NCBI RefSeq assembly: GCF_000149955.1
Contig: NC_030993.1
Coordinates: 1,950,562-2,014,561 of the forward strand
Reading direction: 5' to 3'
Length of the DNA stretch: 64,000 nt
Origin: Fusarium oxysporum f. sp. lycopersici 4287
Taxonomy: Eukaryota > Ascomycota > Sordariomycetes > Hypocreales > Nectriaceae
The first letter of the stretch is position 1. Each line of letters starts with the position of its first letter. Below the pieces are notes generated by a model, which did no database searches, was not told where the DNA came from, and saw only the letters and a program-made list of their open reading frames with translations. The position numbers and the translations under genes are program-made. Positions 12,020-22,700 of this stretch are shown one piece after another.

Positions 12020-13223
12020 ATGATCTCTCCGAGTCGAGGCCTCGTTATGAGAGCCTGTCGCATCCAGTGCCGTTTCGCGAGCTCTACTCCTCGACCTCCC
12101 CGCCCTAATATCAAAACACCAACATCTCGCCCTCCACCCAAGATCTCAAAAACTTACAAACCGTAACGACTCCTTTATATATACGATGTCGGATCAATCG
12201 TACTGATACAGCACGCCCAGAAAGCCTCAGCGTCCTCCCTCAAATTCGTCGACCTCTGCAACCCCTGCACAAGCCGAAACCCTCCGCGATCTCTGGGCAT
12301 CGACATGGCTCCCTCTGACCGGCGCAGCTCTTCTCGCCGGTGCCCTTGGCTTCTACATCTTCGGCACAGCTGCCGCATCATTCAAAGCGACGCCCTGCAG
12401 TTGCACCGGCGAACACTCCACACCGACCGGTCGACCGCCGGCTCTTGATGGCGACAATGCAGAGCAGTTCGACAAGGAGCTGGCTCTTCCTGAGTGGTGG
12501 ATGGGTATCACGAAGCTACGAAAGCGCATAGCGGAGCGCGCGAACGGGCATGTGTTGGAGTTGGCAATGGGCACAGGGCGAAACTTGGAGTACTTCAACT
12601 GGGAGCCATTGACCCTGCGTGCAGAGGGCAAGGCTGGTGCCAGGCTACCAAAGGGCGTAGTATCGTTTACTGGTCTCGACATTTCGGTTGATATGATGGA
12701 TGTTGCTCGAAAGCGACTCGTCAAGACTGTTCCGCCCATGGAGAACTCTGCTCCCATCGTCCGCGCATCTACCATGGCCGATCACACCGGAGGCCAACTC
12801 TCGTATCTCGATTCCCAGCTCCGATTAATTCATTCCGACGCTCACCACCCAATTCCCGGTCCCGCGACTCCCGCGACGACGAAATACGATACAGTTATAC
12901 AGACGTTCGGTTTATGTTCAGTTTCAGACCCCGTCGCTGTAGTCAATAATTTGGCGAAGGTTGTAAAGCCAGGATCAGGCCGTATCATTCTGCTCGAACA
13001 CGGCAAGGGTTGGTACGGTATTGTCAATGGACTTCTCGATAAGAATGCCGGCAAACATTTCGAAAAATATGGATGTTGGTGGAATCGCGATATCGAGGGC
13101 CTAGTCGAAGAGGCTGTCGCTAAAACACCAGGCCTTGAAATCGTCAAGGTCGAGCGACCGAATATAATGCAAATGGGCACATTGGTTTGGGTTGAGTTGA
13201 AGGTCAACGACAAAGCCTCATGA
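12020..13223 (+). CDS. OMS1: Oms1-like mitochondrial methyltransferase
   Basis: Two exons, 12020-12162 and 12212-13223, 49-nt intron, 384 aa. The start was chosen because the ATG at 12003 meets a stop after six codons, while 12020 reads into an Arg/Ser-rich, acid-poor N-terminus typical of a mitochondrial presequence. A single membrane span follows around residues 80-105 (LPLTGAALLAGALGFYIFG). The rest is a class I SAM-dependent methyltransferase: LELAMGTGRN is motif I, FTGLDISVDMM motif II, and YDTVIQTFGLCSV the segment after motif III. Oms1 in yeast is an inner-membrane methyltransferase-like protein found as a suppressor of oxa1 respiratory defects; its substrate is unclear. The assignment rests on presequence plus TM plus methyltransferase order. 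The 3' end is convergent with the next gene. Confidence 0.88.
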
Positions 13224-13615
13224 CGTCTCAAGGCATCACATAATGCAAATGATTGATATGAAAGGAATGAGATGGGTTGTAGAATATAGGGTGATGTACA
13301 ATATTCAAAAAGTCGAAGCACTATGAGCGGCATTGCATTTTTAGAATCCCAGCTTCCGCATCCTTTTCAACGCCAAATAATCAAAACCATGGGATGCCAT
13401 GATCCCTTTTCCAGGTATCCCAGTCCCGGTCCAAACCCAATCAAACCAAAACACCAAACTTGTCTAAATATACAGGTACTTCCACAGGCGCCCCTCCATG
13501 CAAATTAGTATGTAAGTATGTCGTATATCCGTCGTCGCAGACATAACGGAATCAAATTCATCTCAAATCGTCTCTCCCTGACCCCTTGCGCCTGCCCAAA
13601 GAAGTCGCAATTTGC
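13224..13615. other. Convergent 3' ends, no gene seen
   Basis: 392 bp between two stop codons on opposite strands, presumably both 3' UTRs. No terminator-like structure was identified. Confidence 0.6.
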
Positions 13616-14870
13616 TCAACACGTATCGAGTAAGCAATCAAGCTCATCAATTTCGATGCTCTCGGCGCCGCGGTCCCATTCCATAAGCTTGCTAAACTTT
13701 AGCCAGCTCTCACCATCGTCCTCTTTTCGCAAACCGGATGCCATGTTTGACATGGAGCTAGGCTTTACCGCGGGGCTGGTAAGGAGGGCATTTGAGGTGA
13801 AGATGCGATGGTCGCCGAACCAGAAGTCGTCGCGGTACCCATACTCTGAAGTGTGGGTGGTGCGATCGGCGGACTCAGCAACAGGGGTGTCCTCGGCGAA
13901 CTTGCGTTTCTGCAAGAAGTCGGCCGTTTGTGTAAACTCCCGCTCATCTTTTTCCAGAGGCGGTGAGTTGTGACGGCTGTTGCGGCGGTTTGGCACGTAA
14001 CGGTGATGAGAGGGAAGAGAGCCGATGGGGGTAAGAGGCATGATAACATCATCGTCACCTTCCTCGAACCCATGGTCAGAAAGGTCAACCTCAGGCGATG
14101 GGCTGAGTTCCCGCCGGCGAGCATCGTCATCGGAGCCGGAATCATCCGTCAGAGACACCGAAGGAGTTTCGAGGGCGGCATGAGCAGAGACTGTGGAGTT
14201 GGGTTCGGGAATGGGCTGACGAGGGCAGGTGGTGAGGAAATAATAGGTCCTTCGAGGGTGGACGCTCTCAAGTTCTTTGGCGAGAGGGCATGGTTTTGTG
14301 TCACTCCAGCATTGTCGCTTAGCATATGAGGCCAGCCTTGAAGAGATGATTGCGCAAGGGTTGGCAGAACTGGGATTGGAATGTTAGCGCACGGGAGCTG
14401 AGGGGTTGGAGGGGATAGCAGATGGCTCAAGCTTACTGTTGAACAGAGGTAAGACGTTGTGCCAGGACGGTAGCAAGCTCCTTGACGAGGTGAGGACGGT
14501 TTCCAGTTGACTGTAATTGAACAATAACTGCCTCGACAATGTCGTCGTTGATCGTCTCGAAGTCGATGGCGGACTGATTTGTATCAAGGTCGAGGCTTGA
14601 GCCTGGTGTAGGTGAAGGAGGAGGTGTCTGCTCAATGGCAATGTCGTCGGAATGCGATCGCTTCTGTCGCTTATTGGGATGTGCTTCGGGGGCCTCGGAG
14701 CCAGACGAGGGCGGTGACAAGGCCGATGAAGCAGCACTGGATGAAGACGAAGAAGACGATCTCGAAGCGTTCTTGGAAGCAGCAGCAGCAGCTCGAGCAG
14801 CATGTGTCATTGGGACATGAATCCCAAGACTGGGTAAAGAAAGCGACTTTCGGCGCGTGTTGTAAGGCAT
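13616..14870 (-). CDS. Conserved-looking fungal protein of unknown function
   Basis: Two exons, 14870-14437 and 14369-13616, intron 67 nt, 395 aa. I do not recognise the family. The N-terminus is basic (MPYNTRRKSLSLPSLGIHVP), followed by Ala- and Ser-rich tracts and a basic cluster KRQKRSHSD that could be a nuclear signal. The best-ordered part spans the splice junction: a helical segment ending LVKELATVLAQRLTSV, then SANPCAIISSRLASYAKR and PCPLAKELESVHPRRTYYFL. The remainder is acidic and disordered, with DDSGSDDDARRRE, and ends with the motif IEIDELDCLLDTC. A longer N-terminus from 15023 is open in the same frame but looks like leader sequence. A nuclear, possibly regulatory role is only inference from composition. 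Confidence 0.78.
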
Positions 14871-15555
14871 GGCGATTGTGTTGAAGCGAGACGAGGGACA
14901 ATATTGGAGAATAGTCGAGCTGTCTACAAGATGATGGACTGTCGACTTGGGAGAAAGGTCAAGGTCACCAGAACTTCGCTGAGCAATTGTACGTAGTAAC
15001 CTCAAGTGTTGAAACAGATCCAAGAGATCTATAAGGGTCTACTGTATTGATTGATCTAGCGAGGGCACGGCAACAGACGGTGATGCAGTTTATGTGCACA
15101 GGCAGTAAGGCAAGGTATGGAAGATGATGAAGGAGGAGGGAGAGATAGATAGTCGAAGGGGGTGGGAGTGTTTGGTTTGTTATTGACGAGTGGGTTTAGA
15201 TTTAGACTGGAGAGTTGAAGCCGAGGGTGGAGGCGGTCTACGGATGTTGACGACACAGACAGAGCAGGAAGGAGCAAAGACGACGCAGGCAAGAGCAAGG
15301 GAGCAACGATGGCAACCACGAGGAAGGGGATTAGATGGGGGGCAAAGGTGGGCGAAGAGGGACTGCAAGTGGTGCTGGGGAAGGCAGAAACGGGGAGCTA
15401 GCTCAGAAGGGACTTTTCAATGATTCAATTCTTGTAAGCTGATAGGTCCGGAGACAAGATGCTTGTCTCCATCGACTGACTTCACTTACAAAAGAAGGAG
15501 CGATTATCCTTAGGATGACGGGAAAGAATGGCGCTTGGTGCTGGGTCTGCCACAC

Positions 15556-15574
15556 TTTTTTTTTTTTTTTTTTT
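15556..15574. repeat. Poly(T) run of 19
   Basis: Nineteen consecutive T within intergenic DNA, followed by a second interrupted T-rich stretch near 15609-15624. Such runs are error-prone in sequencing, so the exact length is uncertain. Confidence 0.85.
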
Positions 15575-16440
15575 ACAGACGCAGCGGAAAGAGCACGAGA
15601 GCTCGAACTTTTTTCTTTTTTTTTCTCGTTTCAGCCAAACTCGATTGGTCGAGACTGGCGTGCATGGCTGCCGAGAAGTGGATCGCGCTAAAGATCGGTG
15701 GGTCAAGCTTGTGGGTATCTGGGAACATCCTTGTAGTTCACGTCTCCAGCCGCAAGACCCAAATGTGAAAAACGACCAGCCCCAACTGACAACACTTTTT
15801 TTTCCTCGTTGCTTTTGCTTGTGTGGTATTGGTATTCTGGTTGTGAGGGAGGGGTTCTGTAAGCATAAAGTGTTGGTTGGTATGCAACCGGAGAGAGGGA
15901 TGACTCTTTAGCAGGCAACAAGCAGCCATTTCAGCCTTTGTACCAATAATCAACGATTATACTGTACATATTATCGATGATGTCCTACACCAAGAGGCAA
16001 CGGAACTTACGCAACCAAGCAGGCAAAAAGCATTGGCTCGGAGACCTTAATCATCGACTTACTCTGTACAGTTTAGCCATCTTGACTCGTCAACGTCTTC
16101 TGTTTCTTTTCTGCTTTTGGTCTAGCTGCACTGCCGCGACTGTAATTGGGTCACTGTGACAGCCTCTCACTAATAGCCTCGCCTCATTGATGATGGATGA
16201 TGGATGGACTCTTGTTTTTCCGCCTCATCCGCGGTTTTTTGACCCGGGCCACTTCGGGTCGATGTTTGTTAGTTGGTTAGTGCGTTCTCGGAGGACCCTG
16301 AAATCTTTTTTTGGGGAACGCCCGAGAATGACCGTGGATTTGAGCTCAGGTATCGACAGGCATTACATGGCTAAGTTGAACTGCGTGTCAAGATACCCTG
16401 GACGCGACCTTTTTTCCTACAGATCACACCGCATCTGCAA

Positions 16441-16466
16441 CTGCATCAGACTGCATCAGACTGCAT
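16441..16466. repeat. 10-nt tandem repeat (CTGCATCAGA)
   Basis: Two exact copies of CTGCATCAGA followed by a partial third copy (CTGCAT), directly preceded by a related GCATCTGCAA. Non-coding. Confidence 0.8.
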
Positions 16467-18355
16467 ACATGTTTGCTCCGTGCAACCATATTCTTACACC
16501 GCATTCTCTCTCGACACGCTTATGCTGTACGAGACAATCAATCAATGCATAACAAGCGTTGTATCGTCGGAAAAGAGGCCCGGTGTAATTTCTAATCTCG
16601 TCCTCGGTACAGAATACAGAGAGTACCCATATTGAAGTCGATGGAGATGACGAGTGGGCCGAATCATCAAAGAGTCTCCCAAATCTCGAACCCCTGGTCT
16701 GGCTCCCTCAAACTACTCCATTCACCCGTCGCCCATGGCAATTCAACAAGTGACCTATTTCCTAAAATTGACGGTAATAACTGTGCCTTAGGCCGAGTCC
16801 AAGGCTAGCAAACGATGTGTAAGTTACGTGACACTGCACTCTTCAATGAGGTACAGTATTGGACTCGGCAGCCAATAGCGACATTTCTATTTCATCATCT
16901 CTCTTCTGATCATGATACAGTGGGTTTCAGTCCGCTGTCGCCGACCGAGGCTTTCTTTGTCTCATGACTTGCAATTAGCCGTAGAGTCTCGTCTCTTTGT
17001 AAGTGAGTGAGAACAGATAATGCTACGCAGCAATACGAAGTCCGATTTTGCTTTATTTGTCACAATCCCATGTTCACTATACCATTGATCTTGATTACCG
17101 ACACTCGATTGCGATATCCTGCCCTTGCAAATGGAACTTTGACCACCTCACCTCGCTCAAAGTCTCTCGGGCTACTGAACCCCCTGAACTAGAACCAGAT
17201 CTGGTCAGATCCCACCATCAACCTCCATCCAATTCTCTTACACGGCTTACAGAGCATCCATTTATTATCCACCACTAACAATTCCAGTACCTCGGCGTGC
17301 AGATGCTGCGTCATCCTTTGAATGCAGGAGTCGCCTCCTAACGATCCAATCTTTCGAGGACCACCGTGTGGATTTACCCTACACTGACCTGACTGAAGAG
17401 AAGAGAACGGTTGAATGTCACCACAGAGCTGCATGCCACGAGATGGATCATCCAATGATGCATCTCTAGCTCTGCCCCTTGCGGCGCCAGCTGCGACAAG
17501 CGTCTGCCGCTAACATGGATGCTCTCCACTTACGCCTAGACCTTGCCCAAGCTTCTTCTTGTCTTGATCACAGCAGCGACCGGGTTAATTCCCTGTTCAA
17601 CATCGTTCGATGGGTTTGCGTGACCTGTGCTGTTGCAATTGCCGGTCACCTTGTGCTGTAAGTCAAGTATGTTACTACATGTGTTGTCTCTGAAAGCCAG
17701 AATCTGCCTCTATATTCCTTGGTGTACCCTGCTCATGTCCTCTCCGCCATGAAGTCATGGTAAGACTTAGGTTGTAGATCGCTCGAAAACCAACCTACGA
17801 AAAGCCTCCCTCTCCCATTTCCTTGCAAGTCCTGTCGTTCGTCGAACTCTTCGTGTCTTGGCGCCCTGCAGACCTAGTACTCCTTGCCTCAGGCCGCCGC
17901 AGCCGTCTTGTCGGGCAGGTCGAGGACAACGCTAAGGATTCCTTATTATATGATTGGTCAATTGAAGATCCCTGTCTTTGCTCCGCTTCACGCTTCGTTA
18001 GACTTGTGCCTTACCTAAGTGCAAAGGGTGTGTCGAAGACAGCCTATCCACCATGAAGTGGGCGTGACTTGACAGAGAGATTGCCCTACCCTATATCCAG
18101 ACTCGTAAACTCAAACTCACCTGAAAGAACCTCGAGTCATTTTTTACTTTTCCAACCTGTCAATCGACCCCACCCCACCACAATCTTCCCCCTCCATCAT
18201 CGTCATACTTTTACCAACCACCAGAGCAAGCTCTTGCTATCGAGATTCACAAGCTCAGGCGTCGACTGTTCCTGTGTCTACTTCGTACCTAATCTATCAG
18301 ATCTGCTTGGTCCTACTGAAGCTAATTCACAGCTGAAAGCCACCAAAGCTTAACC

Positions 18356-19291
18356 ATGGAGCTTCCCTTTGTTACTCTCGACGTCTTCACAAACACTCGA
18401 TATCGAGGAAATCCCCTTGCCGTTGTCACGATTCCCGCAGATAGAAATACATCAGAGCCTACGCAAGAGCAAAAACAAAGAATTGCCCTCGAATTCAATC
18501 TATCAGAAACCGTTTTTATCCACGAACCCCGTCCTGATACCGATGTCGACAGTGATGTCACCCGCCGAGTGATCGACATTTTTACAGTCGACACAGAGAT
18601 CCCCTTTGCTGGGCACCCAACTATCGGCGCCGCTGTTACCCTCATCCCCCACGGTGTCAATACCGTCGTTACCAAGGCAGGCCCAATTGCTCTCACGCAG
18701 ACCCGCCCTGGTTATATCCAAGCTGCTATCCCGCACAATGTTCGTCGTCACAGAAAGACTCTTGCCGATCTGTCTGCCCCGGTCGCTGCCCAAATATCCC
18801 AGGACCCTGCGATACGCGAATCCGAGCTCCAGGCCCCGCTATTCAGTATCGTCAATGGCATGACCTTTGCGCTCATCAAACTCCCGGATCTCGAGCATCT
18901 GGCCAAAGTTCAGATGAGCGGGGTAAACTTGTCTGTGGATGAACTTCTTGACGACGGCTGGCAAAACGGCCTCTTGCTGAAGTACTACTATGTTGTCAAT
19001 GGCCAGCGTGAAGACGACGGCATGACCGTTTATTCCATCCGCTCGAGAATGATGGAAGCATCCATGGAAGATCCTGCTACAGGCAGTGCTGCGAGCGCGC
19101 TCTCTAGCTATCTTTCGCTTCAACAGTCGAGCCTAGGTGATCATGGCTTCAGATATGAGATTGACCAGGGTGTTGAGATGGGCAGGGAGAGTAATATTGT
19201 AGTTGACGTTGATGTAAAGGAGTCCAAGATCGCCACGGTCAAGCTCTCAGGAACAGCTACTCCAGTAATGCGTGGTCATGTCACCATCTAA
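18356..19291 (+). CDS. PhzF-family isomerase/epimerase-like protein
   Basis: A single exon of 311 aa, within the usual 260-310 aa range for the family. PhzF folds like diaminopimelate epimerase; the bacterial prototype isomerises an intermediate of phenazine biosynthesis, but fungal members act on unknown substrates. Visible family features: the N-terminal DVFTNTRYRGNPLAVV, the putative catalytic Glu (E51) in LSETVF, IPFAGHPTIGAA, EDPATGSAASAL and the C-terminal QGVEMGRES. All are intact, so the enzyme is probably active. No biosynthetic neighbours are present, which argues against a phenazine pathway. The start at 18356 is preceded by ACC, and a TTACCTAAG motif lies about 340 bp upstream. 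Confidence 0.93.
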   Translation: MELPFVTLDVFTNTRYRGNPLAVVTIPADRNTSEPTQEQKQRIALEFNLSETVFIHEPRPDTDVDSDVTRRVIDIFTVDTEIPFAGHPTIGAAVTLIPHGVNTVVTKAGPIALTQTRPGYIQAAIPHNVRRHRKTLADLSAPVAAQISQDPAIRESELQAPLFSIVNGMTFALIKLPDLEHLAKVQMSGVNLSVDELLDDGWQNGLLLKYYYVVNGQREDDGMTVYSIRSRMMEASMEDPATGSAASALSSYLSLQQSSLGDHGFRYEIDQGVEMGRESNIVVDVDVKESKIATVKLSGTATPVMRGHVTI

Positions 19292-19703
19292 TCGAGAGAG
19301 ATAGCATATTGCCTGTTCCCAACTGCTCTATAAACCCAGGACCCAATTGTTATCACGTATTTAACCAAAGGGGCAGTATTCCAAAACCAATCATTCGCCT
19401 GGTATGTTCTTCCGACATCGTAACGACTATCGTACAGTGATACAGTATTACTGCAATGTGGTATCGGCCTGGAGACATCCTCGCCCCCCCAGACGAGTCT
19501 GCCCTAGGACCGCAGTAACACTTGCGCCTCTATAATTCTGAATTCTTTTTGGACCCAACGCCCCGTGCCTCTCTCATAATGATGCACCGTCAAAAACCAA
19601 GAGTTCCGCCGATAATGAAATACGTTTCTCCTATAGATTCCTCCTTGTGACGTTTTACCCAGTCCTATTCATTCCATCGCGATGTGACTATATGACCCGC
19701 GAC
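19292..19703. other. Convergent 3' region, nothing seen
   Basis: 412 bp between the stop codons of the PhzF-like gene (plus) and NOT1 (minus). Presumably the two 3' UTRs. Confidence 0.6.
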
Positions 19704-22700
19704 CTATGCTCGTTGAAGCACGTCTGCAAACTTTTTGGCAACCTAGAGATGACGTTAGTATCCGGCCCATGTAACAGCAAGCGAATATCTGACTGACCTC
19801 ATGACTCTCGTCATCGATGAAAGGAAGTTTGAAGAATCCATACTTGTCTTCGTTCTTCACAAGTTCCACAACAGTGTACAACAGACCCCATGGCTGAGGC
19901 CAGAAACTAACCAGTCGCTCAAGTAGCACTCGGGTGATGTCCTCGCGGAATTCATCTTCCTCAGGATCGCCGAGATCCTTGGCAAAGATAGAAAGGAGCG
20001 CCTGACTGAAGAAGGCAGTGTGGGCGCTGGGATATCGAAGTTGGTTGACTAGGCTGACAAGGATATAATATCTGGCCTCGGCAGGAAGTTCATGAATGAT
20101 CAGAGAAAGAAGTGACACTTCATTCTCGTCACCAGTCAGGGACAGGTCTGTGCCAGTCTGTGTTGCCTTCTCTACAGCACGATGTCCAATATAGAGAACA
20201 ACAGCGTCAATCACGCTGGTGTTGGCGACGACAGGCACATGGCCGTAAGTAGATGCCTTTGGAGTGTCATGTGTCATGGCATGGGTGATGTTAGCAACGA
20301 TGTCTTCATTTGGTCCACTCTGAAGTGCTTGGTCTAGGACCTTGAGAAGACTGCGAGACTGAAGTGTCACGCTGGCCTCATTCATAAGACCGGCAAAAAG
20401 GCGCATATCGTCGAACTGGATCTTACCACCAAGCTCGTTGAACCTAGGACTCTGCTGGGGATTGGCAGCCAGAACAGCGTTAATGAGCTGCGTGCAATGA
20501 GGTGGAATGCTAGAGCAAAGCTTGGCGTGATTGGCCACGACAAATTCGGGGAAGTCGTGCTGCAGAATGACGAGCAGCTTGAAGCAAGCGCGGTAAATGT
20601 CTTTGGCAACGTTGGAAACCTCGAATACCTTCAACTGATCTCCGAGAGTGTCGAGCAATTGGCAGAGCAGGTCGGAAAAGGGGCCCCAGCCAACACCGTT
20701 GGGCAGCTGCAGAATTGCTGGCATGAAAGCACGGTGCTGAACAAGAGACATCCAGCCGTAAACAAAGCCGGGAACATATAAAGGGTTGATCTTGAACAGT
20801 CGCCGAGCGATCCTCAGAAGAATTTCACGACGCTCATCCTCAGCCAGGCTCTCTGAAATCCCCTGAATTTCGTAAAAGAGCATGGACAGCAATCTGAAGA
20901 AAACGCGCTGGCTCAGCTGCTCTCCGCGCTTGACATGATGGTTGACAAGAATGAGCTCAATAAGTGAAAGCACTGAGTCGATAAATGCGGGGCGAGTAGA
21001 TGTTGGCTCAAAGCCCATCCCGATGAACGTTGCAATGAGCTTAGCAAGAGCATCTACCATGACATAGGCATCGGCAAGGGAACCACTGTGGACAATGTAG
21101 TCGAAGCGCTCAACCGACAGGTCGATGGTGACGCGGATGAAGACAAAGAGGTCATCCCTGTTCTCCATAACCCCTTTAGCGTGCAGCTGCTGCACGAACG
21201 CCATGACAGCCTTCTCAGAGGCATTATGGTTGCGGCAAAGATGGATCCATTCGTCGAAAACATATTCTATCTGTTCGTGTTGGAGAGCCTGACTGTCAGC
21301 GCGAGTCGGCCGTGTCAGACCGGAGTTGGTGAGCTTTGACTTGATCCGTTGCCCAGCGGCAGAATCGGGGTCATCTGAGATCCATGACCAAGCTGCGTCC
21401 AGCGTCAGGGCAAAGTCGGCATACAAAGCAATCGGGCGGGAGTCGAGCAGCGTGAGGTCGAGTAGGTGCTCCAAAAAGTCAAGAGATCCCTCTTTGCGGG
21501 CCTGCAGTGCTTTCGACATAGCCAGATCGATGTTTCTCCAATCCAAAAGGTCCGTCCGAACCAAGGCCGCGAGCAGAGGTAAACTCAAGAAGGTGGAGCC
21601 AGGCTGCTGGCTGAAGAGAGTTCGAACGCGGCTGTTGAGAACAGGACCAGCAATCTTTCTAAGTGTCTCCAATACATGAACTAAGCTCTCGAGAGCCAGG
21701 TTGTCGTCAACCTGTGAGAAGATAAGCTGAATGATTTGTTCCGCAGCGTAAATGGAAAAATCTTCATGGCTCTGCGAAGTCTTGATGATGTGCTGGACGA
21801 GCGCATCAACAACGTCCACAAGAGGAGATGGGCGCGGTAGGTCCAAGAAATGTTCATGAGGAGACTCGGTGGCCACCCTCATAAGTTCCTGAAGTAGCTT
21901 ATTGACCCGCTCGGCTAGATTACGAACATCCATCTGGAAGCCGGGTGATCTACCGTTAGTCATTGCATTAGCACCGGTATGAGGGGGTGCATAGGGCTGC
22001 ATTTGAGCACCCAAATGCTGCTGAATTGAGGGAGTCTCCGCAGGAGTCGGAATACTAGGGATAGAACTAAATTGATCCTGTAGCACCTCGTTGGCCAAAG
22101 ATCTGGTCGCATCGGATGCTGATGGGCCATGTGAAGGTGCGGGAAGCGCGGCGCTTCGTGGTTGCCTGGCGAAGTCTTCATAAATGGCCATCTGCTCAGG
22201 GTTGAGGCCGTTGACATTCGGCGATAACTTGAAAGGATTAGGAATAGCCATGGCCCACCGGCTGAGGCTCGAGTCGAAGTAAGGATCGTTGGGTCTTTGA
22301 AGGCGATGTCGTCGACGAGCCTCGAGCTCCGGTTCGATCATCTCCTCAATTTCAGGGACAGCCCTTTCCTCAGCCTGCTTCTCAATGATATTGCAGGCTA
22401 AGTCCAGGTTAGAGTTAACACACATAATAATTGTGCCCTCGGGGAGTCCTTGAGAGAGATCGGTCGAGAGGTTTCGCATGTAGTTGGTGAAGTTGGCGCG
22501 AAGGGGTTCCTTGGACGTAACGAGGGCAAGGCTACCGGCGGTGGCTTTTACCATGCTAATAGCAGAGTTGCGTACACGGTTCTCGTCAGGCTCTATAGCG
22601 AAGTCCTTGTGTATCATCTGCTGCGTAGATATGGCGGCAATTGTAACGGAGCGATCAACGACAGGCTGGATTATATCTTGCAGAGACGGCTGAGGGCCGT

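Larger units (their letters stand above)
14871..18355. other. 3.5 kb gene-free divergent intergenic region
   Basis: It separates the minus-strand unknown gene from the plus-strand PhzF-like gene. It contains a T19 run (15556-15574), a smaller T-rich tract near 15610, a 10-nt tandem repeat at 16441-16466 and a CCTTACCTAAG motif at 18009-18019. Several frames of 60-130 codons occur, but none shows a domain, consistent splice sites or coding-like composition. Confidence 0.5.

Noticed and set aside
18356..19291. PhzF-like gene as part of a phenazine cluster
   Set aside because: No other phenazine or secondary-metabolite enzyme lies nearby. Fungal PhzF-like proteins are common outside such pathways.
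22600..22700. Programmed ribosomal frameshift in NOT1
   Set aside because: No slippery heptamer or clear stimulatory structure at the junction, and two other genes show similar one-base breaks. Assembly error is simpler.
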